This document shows positions 1-6,460 of a DNA stretch of 7,662 nucleotides, piece after piece. Each line of letters begins with the position of its first letter. Positions within the stretch are counted from its first letter, which is position 1. The notes beneath the pieces were generated by a model. The model saw only the letters and a list, made by a program, of their open reading frames with translations, did no database searches and was not told the DNA's origin. Origin of the DNA: Burkholderiaceae bacterium (GTDB lineage: Bacteria; Pseudomonadota; Gammaproteobacteria; Burkholderiales; Burkholderiaceae_C); the NCBI GenBank assembly GCA_031276435.1, contig JAISNB010000135.1, forward strand, positions 1 to 7,662, written 5' to 3'. The position numbers were made by a program, and so were the translations under genes.

Positions 1-141
1 ATCATGAACCGCAGCATTGACACCCAAGCCGCCACCCTCTCCGCCGTGGAATTCTTCTGGGCCTCCGGCCTTGTCTTCCTCGCGCTGATCGCGCTTGTCG
101 CCCTGGCGCGCAATCCAAAAAATGGCAAGGCGCGCAGATGA
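1..141 (+). CDS. DHA2/EmrB-type MFS multidrug transporter, C-terminal end (partial)
   Basis: The reading frame is open from the first base and stops at TGA 139-141, giving 46 residues. The fragment has the layout of the C-terminus of 14-helix DHA2 (EmrB/QacA) drug:proton antiporters: a polar loop beginning MNRSIDTQAATLSAVEFF, one hydrophobic final helix (roughly residues 19-38, WASGLVFLALIALVALA) and a short basic tail ending KARR. Members of this family export toxic hydrophobic compounds across the inner membrane using the proton gradient, usually with an EmrA-type adaptor. The rest of the gene lies left of the window, so substrate and start cannot be judged. It converges on the minus-strand redox cluster and is probably unrelated to it. 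Assignment rests on a short tail, so the subfamily is likely but not certain. Confidence 0.7.
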   Translation: MMNRSIDTQAATLSAVEFFWASGLVFLALIALVALARNPKNGKARR

Positions 142-463
142 TGGGCGTTGGGGATTCTTGTCATGAAGAAAGGTGGCGCACATCTCGTGATTTGATTCCC
201 TCCCCTTCGACCTCTTCTCCATCCCTCCCCAAAGGGGCGGGGGGTGAGGATGGGGCGAGGGTAAAAAATACAAATGTGCCGTGCTTGCCCAAAGTGGTGA
301 GGGTGATGAACGCAGCGCCTCTGCTTTTCTCTCCCTTTTCAAGGGAAAAGAATATGAATGCGCCGCGCATGGCGGCAATGGTGGATTGCCACGCGCCTGC
401 GGCCCTCGCAATGACGGGTGTCGGTTATTGCTTTTCAGCGCGTAGCGCGGGCGCGCCTTGGTG
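142..463. repeat. Intergenic mosaic of short palindromic repeats, left copy
   Basis: This 322-bp gap between two convergent stop codons shows no credible gene. It holds several short dyad elements: a CTCCCC-AAA-GGGG hairpin near 226-237; a unit at about 276-316 that starts GTGCCGTGCTTGCCCAAAG and ends GGTGATGAACGC; a hairpin at 332-350 that can pair as TCCCTT/AAGGGA or CTTTTC/GAAAAG; and a GGATTGCC...CGCAATGACG element at 383-416. Related versions of all four occur at 7237-7473, but in a different order. Such repeats are commonly scattered through betaproteobacterial intergenic regions. The hairpins could also end transcription from both sides, although none is followed by a clear T tract. 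Confidence 0.65.
383..416. repeat. GGATTGCC...CGCAATGACG dispersed repeat, copy 1
   Basis: Thirty-four bases run from GGATTGCCACGCGC to CTCGCAATGACG. Read on the other strand this is the familiar GTCATTGCGAG...GCAATCC dispersed repeat found between genes in many bacterial genomes. A second copy lies at 7237-7271 with the same ends and a slightly different GC-rich middle. No coding role is apparent. Confidence 0.6.
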
Positions 464-1231
464 TCACGCGCTGCGCGGTGGTGTTTGGGCGCGCTCGTCC
501 GACGGGCATGGGTCGCTTTGCGTGCAGCCGTATTCAGGGTTTGGGGGGGCAGCGGCGGCCACGACGACGGGCTGCGCGATGACGGCCACGCGCGGCAGGC
601 GGGCGGCGCAGGCGTCGACGCAGGCCTGGGTCAGCGCGGCCAGCGCGGCGTAAAACGGCGTGTCGGCGCGTTGCACCACGCGCGCGGCAAAGTCGGGCAA
701 CCAGGCCAGCAGGTGCGTTTTCAGAAAGCGCGCGGCTTCTTTTTCCTGGCCGCTTTCGAGCAGCAGGGCCACAAAGCTGAGTTCGTGCGCGATGTGGTCT
801 TCGGGCATCTGGCGCCAGTTGGCGATGTGCACGCCATGTTTGCGGTAGAACGCGCGCACGGCAAAGGTGGGCGCTTGCAGCATCAGGTGGTCTTCGTCGA
901 GCCAGACGGATTCGTAGGGCGAGGCGCGCAGCGTGTGGTTCAGGTAGATGGCCGCGTAGTCGGCGGCCAGATCGTCCGCGGTGACGGGCAGCAGGCCTTC
1001 GATTTGCCCGGCGATGGCTTGCAGGGCTGCCGCCATGGCCGTTTTGGCTGGATGGCCGTCGGCCAGCAGCGACAGGCTTTGCGGGAAGCCGCTGGCATGC
1101 AGCGCTTGGAGCACTTGCGGGTCGCGCTCCTGGGCGTGCAGCCAGGCCAGGGCGCGCAAGTCCTCGGCGGCCAGTTGCCAGACGGCTTGTGGCACTGTTG
1201 TGGCAGGTGGCGCGGCGCTCGGGTGGTGCAT
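464..1231 (-). CDS. TorD/DmsD-family molybdoenzyme maturation chaperone
   Basis: This is a 255-residue, mostly alpha-helical cytoplasmic protein of the TorD/DmsD (NarJ-like) family. These chaperones bind the twin-arginine signal of a molybdopterin enzyme, hold it until the Mo cofactor is inserted, and prevent early export. Family signatures visible are DYAAIYLNHTLRASPYESVWLD at about residues 91-112 (the aromatic/Pro-Tyr-Glu-Ser segment) and PEDHIAHELSFVALLL at 143-158 (the conserved E-DH-x3-EL helix). Residues from about 218 to the end are Ala/Pro-rich and look disordered; this tail is longer than is typical for the family. The gene starts 22 bp after the ferredoxin subunit stop and is last in the operon, so its client is almost certainly the Tat-exported enzyme at 4647-2020. 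The Shine-Dalgarno is weak, which suggests coupled translation. The family is secure; the exact subfamily (TorD, DmsD or DmsG) is not resolved. Confidence 0.88.
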   Translation of the reverse strand: MHHPSAAPPATTVPQAVWQLAAEDLRALAWLHAQERDPQVLQALHASGFPQSLSLLADGHPAKTAMAAALQAIAGQIEGLLPVTADDLAADYAAIYLNHTLRASPYESVWLDEDHLMLQAPTFAVRAFYRKHGVHIANWRQMPEDHIAHELSFVALLLESGQEKEAARFLKTHLLAWLPDFAARVVQRADTPFYAALAALTQACVDACAARLPRVAVIAQPVVVAAAAPPNPEYGCTQSDPCPSDERAQTPPRSA

Positions 1232-1253
1232 GGGGTGTTTTCCGGGCAGGGTT

Positions 1254-2000
1254 TCAGGGCGCGGGAGATTCCGCCGGGGTGGTGGCCGCCGCTGCTGCTG
1301 CCGCTGGGGCGTCCACTTTGCCTTTTTCGTGCGGGATGAACACGATGGATGGGTTGGTGAGTTCCGGATTGGCCATGTTCCGCACTTGGCGCACGGGGGT
1401 GTCCTTGCCCTTGACCATGGCCTTGGTGTCCCACTGGCCGGCGCGCAGCGCGTCTATGGGGCCGATGTCGAGCACGCGCATCATGCAGGCCGATACGCAG
1501 TAGGGTTTGCGGCCCGATTCCAGTTCGTCGATGCACAGATTGCACTTTTTGACGGTGTTGTCCGTGGGGTCGTATTGCGGCGCGCCAAACGGGCAGGCCG
1601 CCTCGCAGCGCCGGCAGCCAATGCACAGGGTGCTGTCGATGTCGACCACGCCGTTGTCGGCGCGCTTCCAGATGGCGCCCGTCGGGCAAGTGGGCAGGCA
1701 CGCGGGTTCGGCGCAGTGGTTGCATGACATGTTGATCTTGTAGGCAAACACTTCGGGAAAGCTGCCGCCTTCGATGTACATGACGCGGCGAAAGCGCGGG
1801 CCGGGCGGCAGGCCGTTTTTGTCCTTGCAGGCAATTTCGCAGGCGCGGCAGCCTATGCAGTCGACGTTGTTGTGGATAAAGCCCCATTGCTGCTGGGGCT
1901 TGACAGGCTCGTAGGTGGCGGCGTCGCGCCGCTCTTGCGCGTATTTCACGCGCGCCCTGGCGTCCACGCCCAGTTTGTTGATGACTTGTTTTTGCGTCAT
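1254..2000 (-). CDS. DmsB-like ferredoxin subunit with four [4Fe-4S] clusters
   Basis: This 248-residue iron-sulfur protein is of the DmsB/PhsB/NrfC type and carries electrons to or from the molybdopterin subunit. Sixteen Cys form four cluster motifs: 48-51-54-58 (CIGCRACEIAC), 93-96-101-105 (CNHCAEPACLPTC), 126-129-132-136 (CIGCRRCEAAC) and 153-156-168-172 (C-x2-C-x11-C-x3-C, ending PYCVSAC). All 16 ligands are present, so four [4Fe-4S] clusters are expected, as in E. coli DmsB. There is no signal peptide and no membrane segment; family members are carried through Tat by the catalytic subunit. The Ala/Pro-rich tail (about 229-248) is probably disordered. I place the start at 2000 because an AGGAG lies 8 nt upstream at 2009-2013; a longer frame to 2129 would overlap the catalytic gene and adds no conserved sequence. 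It begins 19 bp after the catalytic subunit stop. Confidence 0.92.
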   Translation of the reverse strand: MTQKQVINKLGVDARARVKYAQERRDAATYEPVKPQQQWGFIHNNVDCIGCRACEIACKDKNGLPPGPRFRRVMYIEGGSFPEVFAYKINMSCNHCAEPACLPTCPTGAIWKRADNGVVDIDSTLCIGCRRCEAACPFGAPQYDPTDNTVKKCNLCIDELESGRKPYCVSACMMRVLDIGPIDALRAGQWDTKAMVKGKDTPVRQVRNMANPELTNPSIVFIPHEKGKVDAPAAAAAAATTPAESPAP

Positions 2001-2008
2001 GTCCAATG

Positions 2009-2013
2009 CTCCT
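2009..2013 (-). promoter_or_regulatory. Shine-Dalgarno for the DmsB-like subunit
   Basis: AGGAG on the minus strand sits 8 nt before the ATG at 2000, an ideal distance. It decides the start of the ferredoxin gene against the in-frame upstream ATG at 2129. Confidence 0.7.
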
Positions 2014-2019
2014 GCTGTC

Positions 2020-4647
2020 TCACATGTCGCGGCGGAAAACCGCTGAGCGGGCGACGGCCAGTTGATCCCATCCCGGACGGTGTGCCAGGTCGGTTTTCCG
2101 GATTTGCACCATGGCGTTGTTGTAGGCAAAAGCGCCCGCCGGGCTGGGGTTGTCCAGTGTCAGGAAGTCGGGGTTGCCTGCGCGATCAATGCCGTTTTCG
2201 TCCGGGTCCATCCAGGCGCCTTCGTAGAGTACGAGCACGCCGGGCAGGACGCGCTCGGTCACATAGGCGGGCACCACCACTTTGCCGCGGTCGTTCCAGA
2301 TTTCCAAGGTGTCGCCGGTCTGGATGCCGAGTTTTTTGGCGTCGGCGGCGTTGATGGTGACTTCTTGCTCGTAGGTCTCGCGCAGCCACGGGATGTTGTT
2401 GAAGATCGAGTGCGTGCGCCAGCGCGGGTGCGGGCTGATCAGGTGGAAGGGGTAGGTTTTGGCGATTTCGTGGTTGAGCGACTCGAACGGCTCGATCCAC
2501 TTGGGGATGTACGGAATTTCGTAGCCGAACTGGGTTTTGGTCCAGTCGGTGATGCCCGCCAGATAGGTGGAGAAGATTTCGATTTTGCCCGAGGCGGTTT
2601 CAAACGGAACGCCGTTGGCGATTTGCTCGCGGAAGGCCACGTGCGGCGTTTTGAATACAAACTTGTAGACGCCGCGCTTTTTGAATTCTTCCCACGACAT
2701 GCGTACCTGCTGGTGGTGCTGCACGCTGCCTTCCCACCAGGCGCTCAGGTAGGCCTCGTCCACCGCGTCCGGGTTGTCAAAGTAGCTGCGGTCGGCGCGC
2801 GGGTTGTAGCGTTTGCCCAGCTCTTTCAGGCTTGGGTCGAGCGCCTCCAGCCGGTAGCACAGTTCGGTGAAGATCTGGAAATCGGTTTTGCTCTCGCCCA
2901 GCGGCTCGATGACCCGGGGCCGGTGGATGTAGTAGTGGCCCTTGTACCAGGGCAGCGCCGTGTCGTGGCGCTCGAAGTGCGTGGCAACGGGCAGCAGGTA
3001 GTCGGCCCAGATGCCCGATGGTGTGATGGTGGAGTCCATGCAGACCACGAGTTCGAGCTTTTCGATGGCCTGGATTTCCTTGTTGATGTTGGTGAGCTGG
3101 TTGAACCAGTCGCTGCCCTGCCAGAAGATGCCCTTGATGTTGGGAATCTTGCCATCCAGTTCGTCGCCGCGCGGCCACAGGCCGACTTCTTCGCGCTTGA
3201 GGTTCGGGTAGTTGAGCACGCAGTGCGCCCAGCGGTCGGACTTGATGGATGCCCACCAGAGGTTGGCGTTTTCGTCGTAGGGATAGGCCACGCTCTCGGC
3301 ATGCCAGCCCTTGCCCACGCCTTCGGCGCAGCCGCCCAGGATGCCGATGTTGCCGGTCATCGCTTGCAGTGCGGCGGCCATGCGGTTGTATTGCTCGCCA
3401 TAGCTGGCGCGGCCCGGCGCCCAGCTTGCCTTGAGCGCCGCCGGTTTGGTTTTGGCGTACATCTCGGCCAGCTTGCGGATGTCGTCCGCGCTGACGCCGC
3501 AGATTGCCGCGGCCCATTCGGGCGTTTTGGGCGTGCCGTCGTATTGGCCGAAGATGTAGTCCCTGAAGTTTTCTTTGCCTGCGTATTCTTCGGGCAGGGT
3601 GCCTGCGTCCATGCCGAGCACGAAGTTGTCGATGAACTGCTGGTCTTGCAAATCATTGGCAAAGATGTGGTGCGCCATGCCAGCCATCATGGCGGCGTCG
3701 GTGTTGGGCTTGATGGGAATCCACCAGGCGTCGTAGACGGCAGCCGAGTCGGTGTACTGCGGGTCGACCAGTACGAATTTGCAGCCGCGCTGCTTGGCCA
3801 TGCGCATGTAATAGAACGTGTTGCCGCCGTGGAAGGTGTAGGCCGGGTTCCAGCCCCACATGATGATGAGCTTGCTGTGCGCAAAGGCGTCGTCCTCGTT
3901 GCCGTCCTGGATGGTGCCGAAGGTCATGCGGCTCGAAAAAGTGGTGGCCTGGTAGCTGGGCACGCTCCAGGAGTTGGTGCGGCAGCCAAACATGCCCAGA
4001 AAGCGCCCGAGCAGGCCCTCGATCTGGTCGCTCTTGTGCAGCACGCCGTAGCTGGCGCCCGCGTAGCTCTGGTCCAGCAGCGCCGTGGGGCCGTAGTCTT
4101 TTTTGAGCTGGGTCATTTTTTGCGCGATTTCATCAAGCGCCTGATCCCAGGTGATGCGTTTGAATTTGTGCTCGCCGCGCGCGCCCACGCGCTTCATGGG
4201 GTAGAGCAGGCGCTCGGGCGAGTACAGGCGCGAGCGGTACGAGCGCCCGCGCAGGCAGGCGCGCAGTTGCGGCTCGGCCTCGGTGTCCTTGCCGTACTGG
4301 CCGCCAGCCTGGTACGCGCCGTTGTCGGTGGACAGGCGCACGATCACATCGCCCTTCTTGTGCGCCACCAGAACGTGCCGCGAGCCGCAGTTGTGCGCGC
4401 ACGAGGTGACCACGGTGCTGAGCTGGTCATCGGTGTAATAAGGCTCGTAGGCAAAGGCGCGTGCCTCTTTGGGCGGCAGGCCAACGCCCAGGCCAGCCAG
4501 CGAGGCCGCGCCAGCGGCGCCAATGCCGATGATTTTCAGGAAGTCGCGCCGCTTGTAGCCAGCGCCATGGCCGGCCAGCGTGTCATTGACGCTGGGGAAC
4601 CGGCGCCGCGCCGGTGGATCAATGTTCTGTGGCAAATCGTTTTTCAT
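2020..4647 (-). CDS. DmsA-like Tat-exported molybdopterin oxidoreductase, catalytic subunit
   Basis: This 875-residue enzyme belongs to the DMSO-reductase superfamily and binds Mo-bis(MGD). It resembles the DmsA/YnfE branch, which reduces S- or N-oxides and some oxyanions. A twin-arginine signal, KRRDFLK at 32-38 then a Gly/Ala-rich hydrophobic stretch, follows an unusually long 30-residue leader. The N-terminal cluster motif is C83-x3-C87-x3-H91 with C131 (ACLRGRS). DmsA enzymes have Cys where this protein has His91. Next come the YPMKRVGARGEHKFKRITWDQAL segment (149-171), a candidate Ser Mo ligand near 231 (from my alignment by eye to DmsA), MGD-binding stretches such as IIMWGWNPAY (261-270), FVLVDPQYTD and MTGNIGILGG (430-439), and the C-terminal cofactor-binding domain from about 732 (HPRWRTHS, NDRGKV, LYEGAWMDP). 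Its ATG overlaps the cytochrome stop (ATGA), implying translational coupling. The family is sure; the substrate is unknown, with methionine sulfoxide, DMSO, selenate or chlorate all possible. Confidence 0.93.
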   Translation of the reverse strand: MKNDLPQNIDPPARRRFPSVNDTLAGHGAGYKRRDFLKIIGIGAAGAASLAGLGVGLPPKEARAFAYEPYYTDDQLSTVVTSCAHNCGSRHVLVAHKKGDVIVRLSTDNGAYQAGGQYGKDTEAEPQLRACLRGRSYRSRLYSPERLLYPMKRVGARGEHKFKRITWDQALDEIAQKMTQLKKDYGPTALLDQSYAGASYGVLHKSDQIEGLLGRFLGMFGCRTNSWSVPSYQATTFSSRMTFGTIQDGNEDDAFAHSKLIIMWGWNPAYTFHGGNTFYYMRMAKQRGCKFVLVDPQYTDSAAVYDAWWIPIKPNTDAAMMAGMAHHIFANDLQDQQFIDNFVLGMDAGTLPEEYAGKENFRDYIFGQYDGTPKTPEWAAAICGVSADDIRKLAEMYAKTKPAALKASWAPGRASYGEQYNRMAAALQAMTGNIGILGGCAEGVGKGWHAESVAYPYDENANLWWASIKSDRWAHCVLNYPNLKREEVGLWPRGDELDGKIPNIKGIFWQGSDWFNQLTNINKEIQAIEKLELVVCMDSTITPSGIWADYLLPVATHFERHDTALPWYKGHYYIHRPRVIEPLGESKTDFQIFTELCYRLEALDPSLKELGKRYNPRADRSYFDNPDAVDEAYLSAWWEGSVQHHQQVRMSWEEFKKRGVYKFVFKTPHVAFREQIANGVPFETASGKIEIFSTYLAGITDWTKTQFGYEIPYIPKWIEPFESLNHEIAKTYPFHLISPHPRWRTHSIFNNIPWLRETYEQEVTINAADAKKLGIQTGDTLEIWNDRGKVVVPAYVTERVLPGVLVLYEGAWMDPDENGIDRAGNPDFLTLDNPSPAGAFAYNNAMVQIRKTDLAHRPGWDQLAVARSAVFRRDM

Positions 4648-5552
4648 TTCTTTTCATCCCCGGTCGTGGTGGCAATGAGGAAGCGGATTTCGGACTCGGT
4701 GGGACGGTCTTTGGCCCAGTCGGGCGTTGTGGACGTGTCCATGCCCGGCCACGGGTGGCGCGGATAGGGGAAATTGATGCGGTACCAGGCGCGTCCGCCA
4801 TGGCAACCATAGCAAACGTCTCCGCCATTGGGTTTGGCGGCGGCCTCTTCGATGGCCTCGGCGTTGAGGTAGTTGACCTGGTGCCGGTTGGTGCGAAACA
4901 CCGTGTGGCACATCAGGCAGTTGTTCTGGAACGAATCCTTGATTTTGGGCCAAGGCTCGGGCAGCGTCATGACGGGCCAGTTCATGGTGCCGTGGCAGCG
5001 CAGGCACATGGATTCGGCGCTGACCATCTTGCGCAGCGTTTGCTGGCCGGTGAAGGACGCGGAAGTGCCGGGCGCTTCATCGCGCGGGTCATTGCCCTGG
5101 TGGCAGGTGTTGCACTTCATGCGCATGAGCTGCCTGGCCAGCGGGGTTTCCAGATGGCGGCGGTGAAAAGTGTCTTGCGCGCCCTGGTAGGTGGAAAGCG
5201 CCTGGTACCAGGCCTTGGCGTCGGCGGCGGCGACTCCAGCAATCGACGTCTTGCGCACCGCGGGCTGGAGCACTTCGGCATGGCAGGCCAGACATTGCTG
5301 ATCGCTCGCCTGTTCAATGGCTGGCTTGAAGTGGATGGGATCGTATCTGGCGGCGTGGTAGCTGACGGGCCTGGTCGCTACCGGGGCCGCGGCGCTTGCG
5401 GCACTCGCTGGCGCTGATGCCGCAGTGATCGACTCTGACGGGGCGCTGGCGCTGGCGTCGTCCGGCGCGTCGGAACAGGCCATGAGGGTGAGTGTGATAA
5501 CCCAGGCGGCGGCCATCCATCCAAGCCGCGGGCAAAGCGTTCGAGCGTTCAT
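4644..5552 (-). CDS. Pentaheme c-type cytochrome, predicted lipoprotein
   Basis: The 302-residue protein has five CxxCH heme-attachment motifs at residues 87-91 (CLACH), 147-151 (CNTCH), 183-187 (CLRCH), 212-216 (CLMCH) and 247-251 (CYGCH). A signal peptide (1-25) ends in a lipobox L-M-A-C with the lipidated Cys at 26 followed by Ser-Asp. By E. coli sorting rules this would favour the outer membrane, facing the periplasm. An Ala/Ser/Pro linker (about 29-60) tethers the heme domain. I chose the start at 5552 because it begins directly with this signal; the frame is open to an ATG at 5615, which would add 21 polar residues, and neither start has a strong Shine-Dalgarno. The stop overlaps the start of the molybdoenzyme gene by 4 bp, so the two are probably made together and exchange electrons, replacing a DmsC-type membrane subunit. 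It is not obviously NapC/NrfH-like, because it has no N-terminal transmembrane anchor and five rather than four hemes. Confidence 0.88.
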   Translation of the reverse strand: MNARTLCPRLGWMAAAWVITLTLMACSDAPDDASASAPSESITAASAPASAASAAAPVATRPVSYHAARYDPIHFKPAIEQASDQQCLACHAEVLQPAVRKTSIAGVAAADAKAWYQALSTYQGAQDTFHRRHLETPLARQLMRMKCNTCHQGNDPRDEAPGTSASFTGQQTLRKMVSAESMCLRCHGTMNWPVMTLPEPWPKIKDSFQNNCLMCHTVFRTNRHQVNYLNAEAIEEAAAKPNGGDVCYGCHGGRAWYRINFPYPRHPWPGMDTSTTPDWAKDRPTESEIRFLIATTTGDEKK

Positions 5553-5667
5553 GGCGTTGTTGTTGATTTGAAAAGACTCGTGGGAAGGGGGGAAACCGTC
5601 GGCCCGATACGGCATGGGCCGACAAGGCCCCAGGCCGCAAGACGGTCCGGGGCTTGAGGCATGGGGC
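5553..5667 (-). other. Gap between Met-rich gene and cytochrome with possible hairpins
   Basis: This 115-bp spacer carries a GGGCC-GACAA-GGCCC hairpin at 5616-5630 and an imperfect larger pairing between 5624-5631 and 5649-5655 (AAGGCCCC with GGGGCTT, one bulge). No T tract follows on the minus strand, so this is not a standard intrinsic terminator. It could reduce read-through, giving more of the repeat protein than of the enzyme genes, or protect the upstream mRNA end. The first hairpin would also sit directly against an ATG at 5615, which favours the later start of the cytochrome. Confidence 0.3.
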
Positions 5668-6270
5668 TTATTTCTTTTCGCCCGACATGCCGGACATACC
5701 GCTCATGCCTTGCTGGCCTGACATCCCGGACATGCCACTCATGCCTTGTTGGCCTGACATCCCGGACATGCCGCTCATGCCTTGTTGGCCCGACATGCCG
5801 GACATACCGCTCATGCCCGACATGCCACTCATGCCTTGCTGGCTGTTGTTGGCAGAGGCTTTCTTGGCGGGCTTCTTGGCGGCCTTGGCCTTGTCACCTG
5901 ACATGCCAGACATGCCACTCATACCTTGCTGGCCCGACATGCCGGACATACCGCTCATGCCTTGCTGACCCGACATGCCAGACATGCCGCTCATACCTTG
6001 CTGGCCTGACATGCCGCTCATACCTTGCTGACCCGTCATGCCGGACATCCCGCTCATGCCTTGCTGGCCCGACATGCCGGACATCCCGCTCATACCTTGC
6101 TGGCCTGACATGCCGGACATCCCGCTCATGCCTTGCTGACCCGACATGCCGGACATCCCGGACATGCCACTCATGCCTTGCTGCGCATCATCAGCGGCAG
6201 AAGCGGGCAGGGCCACAGCCATTGCGGCAGCCACAGCAGAGAGGCAGAGAACGTTGCGAACAGATTTCAT
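5668..6270 (-). CDS. Secreted methionine-rich Met-Ser-Gly repeat protein
   Basis: This 200-residue protein starts with a clear Sec signal (MKSVRNVLCLSAVAAAMAVA...), with probable cleavage after Ala-Ser-Ala at 25. The mature part is almost pure repeat. Eight blocks (30-125) and four blocks (144-197) each begin QQG and continue with two to five Met-Ser-Gly triplets, usually three, giving a 12-residue period. A basic linker DKAKAAKKPAKKASANNS (126-143) separates the two halves, and the protein ends EKK. I count 38 Met in about 175 mature residues; the only mature variant triplet is one Met-Thr-Gly. There is no Cys or His in the mature protein. AAGGA lies 8 nt before the ATG. No named family is recognised. 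Possible roles are a sacrificial methionine sink for oxidants (as proposed for MrpX of Azospira), copper binding through spaced Met, or a structural polymer. Its place just upstream of an S-oxide-reductase-family enzyme favours the first, by inference only. Confidence 0.85.
   Translation of the reverse strand: MKSVRNVLCLSAVAAAMAVALPASAADDAQQGMSGMSGMSGMSGQQGMSGMSGMSGQQGMSGMSGMSGQQGMSGMSGMTGQQGMSGMSGQQGMSGMSGMSGQQGMSGMSGMSGQQGMSGMSGMSGDKAKAAKKPAKKASANNSQQGMSGMSGMSGMSGMSGQQGMSGMSGMSGQQGMSGMSGMSGQQGMSGMSGMSGEKK
5680..6183 (-). repeat. In-frame 36-nt tandem repeats (QQG + MSG triplets)
   Basis: Twelve tandem units encode QQG followed by 2-5 Met-Ser-Gly triplets, mostly 36 nt each, interrupted by the linker coding sequence at 5842-5895. 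Units differ mainly at third codon positions (Gly GGC/GGT/GGG/GGA alternation), so the protein repeat is preserved while the DNA drifts. Block sizes in transcription order are 4,3,3,3,2,3,3,3, linker, 5,3,3,3, as expected from unequal crossing-over or slippage in multiples of 9 nt. Confidence 0.85.
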
Positions 6271-6460
6271 GATTACTTTCCTTCAAACATGCTTGAGTTG
6301 AATATCGAGGCTTGCGCCTCCTGCCTTCCGGCAGCATCGCGCATCAGGCCGGATGGTCTGACGCCGATTCGGTGCGATCGATGGCGGCGGGCGGCGCCAC
6401 GCGCCATCGGTCTGAATGGGTAAATACAGCAATGGCATGGCCGCCGCACTGCTCTTTTTG
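6271..6460 (-). other. Leader/spacer upstream of the Met-rich gene with tandem hairpins
   Basis: This 190-bp gap has two abutting perfect small hairpins, GAGGC-TTGC-GCCTC at 6307-6320 and CTGCC-TTCC-GGCAG at 6321-6334. A longer dyad, CGATGGCG (6379-6386) with CGCCATCG (6402-6409), lies further upstream. They may end transcription from the gene at 6871-6461 or structure the mRNA leader of the Met-rich gene. No T tract follows any of them. The Shine-Dalgarno AAGGA is at 6279-6283. I saw no good sigma-70 promoter here, though one may be missed. Confidence 0.35.

Noticed and set aside
332..350. Intrinsic terminator after the chaperone gene
   Set aside because: A hairpin is present but there is no T tract on either side, so I list it only as part of the repeat mosaic.
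458..1339. A 293-codon plus-strand frame opposite the chaperone gene
   Set aside because: The opposite strand encodes a clear TorD/DmsD-family protein; this frame has atypical composition and crosses the boundary of two real genes.
940..1887. A 315-codon minus-strand frame overlapping the ferredoxin and chaperone genes
   Set aside because: It is Arg/Pro/His-rich out-of-frame translation; the cluster motifs lie in the other frame.
2001..2129. N-terminal extension of the ferredoxin subunit to the ATG at 2129
   Set aside because: It would overlap the end of the catalytic gene by over 100 bp and adds nothing conserved, while the ATG at 2000 has an ideal AGGAG.
2062..4767. A 901-codon open frame on the plus strand opposite the molybdoenzyme gene
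   Set aside because: It is an antisense shadow of a strongly conserved GC-rich gene; the translation is Val/Ala/Gly/Arg-rich with no recognisable domain, while the minus strand gives a full DmsA-like enzyme.
5680..6183. CRISPR-like array with a 36-nt period
   Set aside because: There are no unique spacers between the units; the period is an in-frame protein repeat with synonymous drift.
5654..6272. Long plus-strand frames rich in Met/Pro/Asp/Cys opposite the Met-rich gene
   Set aside because: They are the antisense reading of the tandem repeats, with no signal peptide or ribosome site; the minus-strand frame has both.
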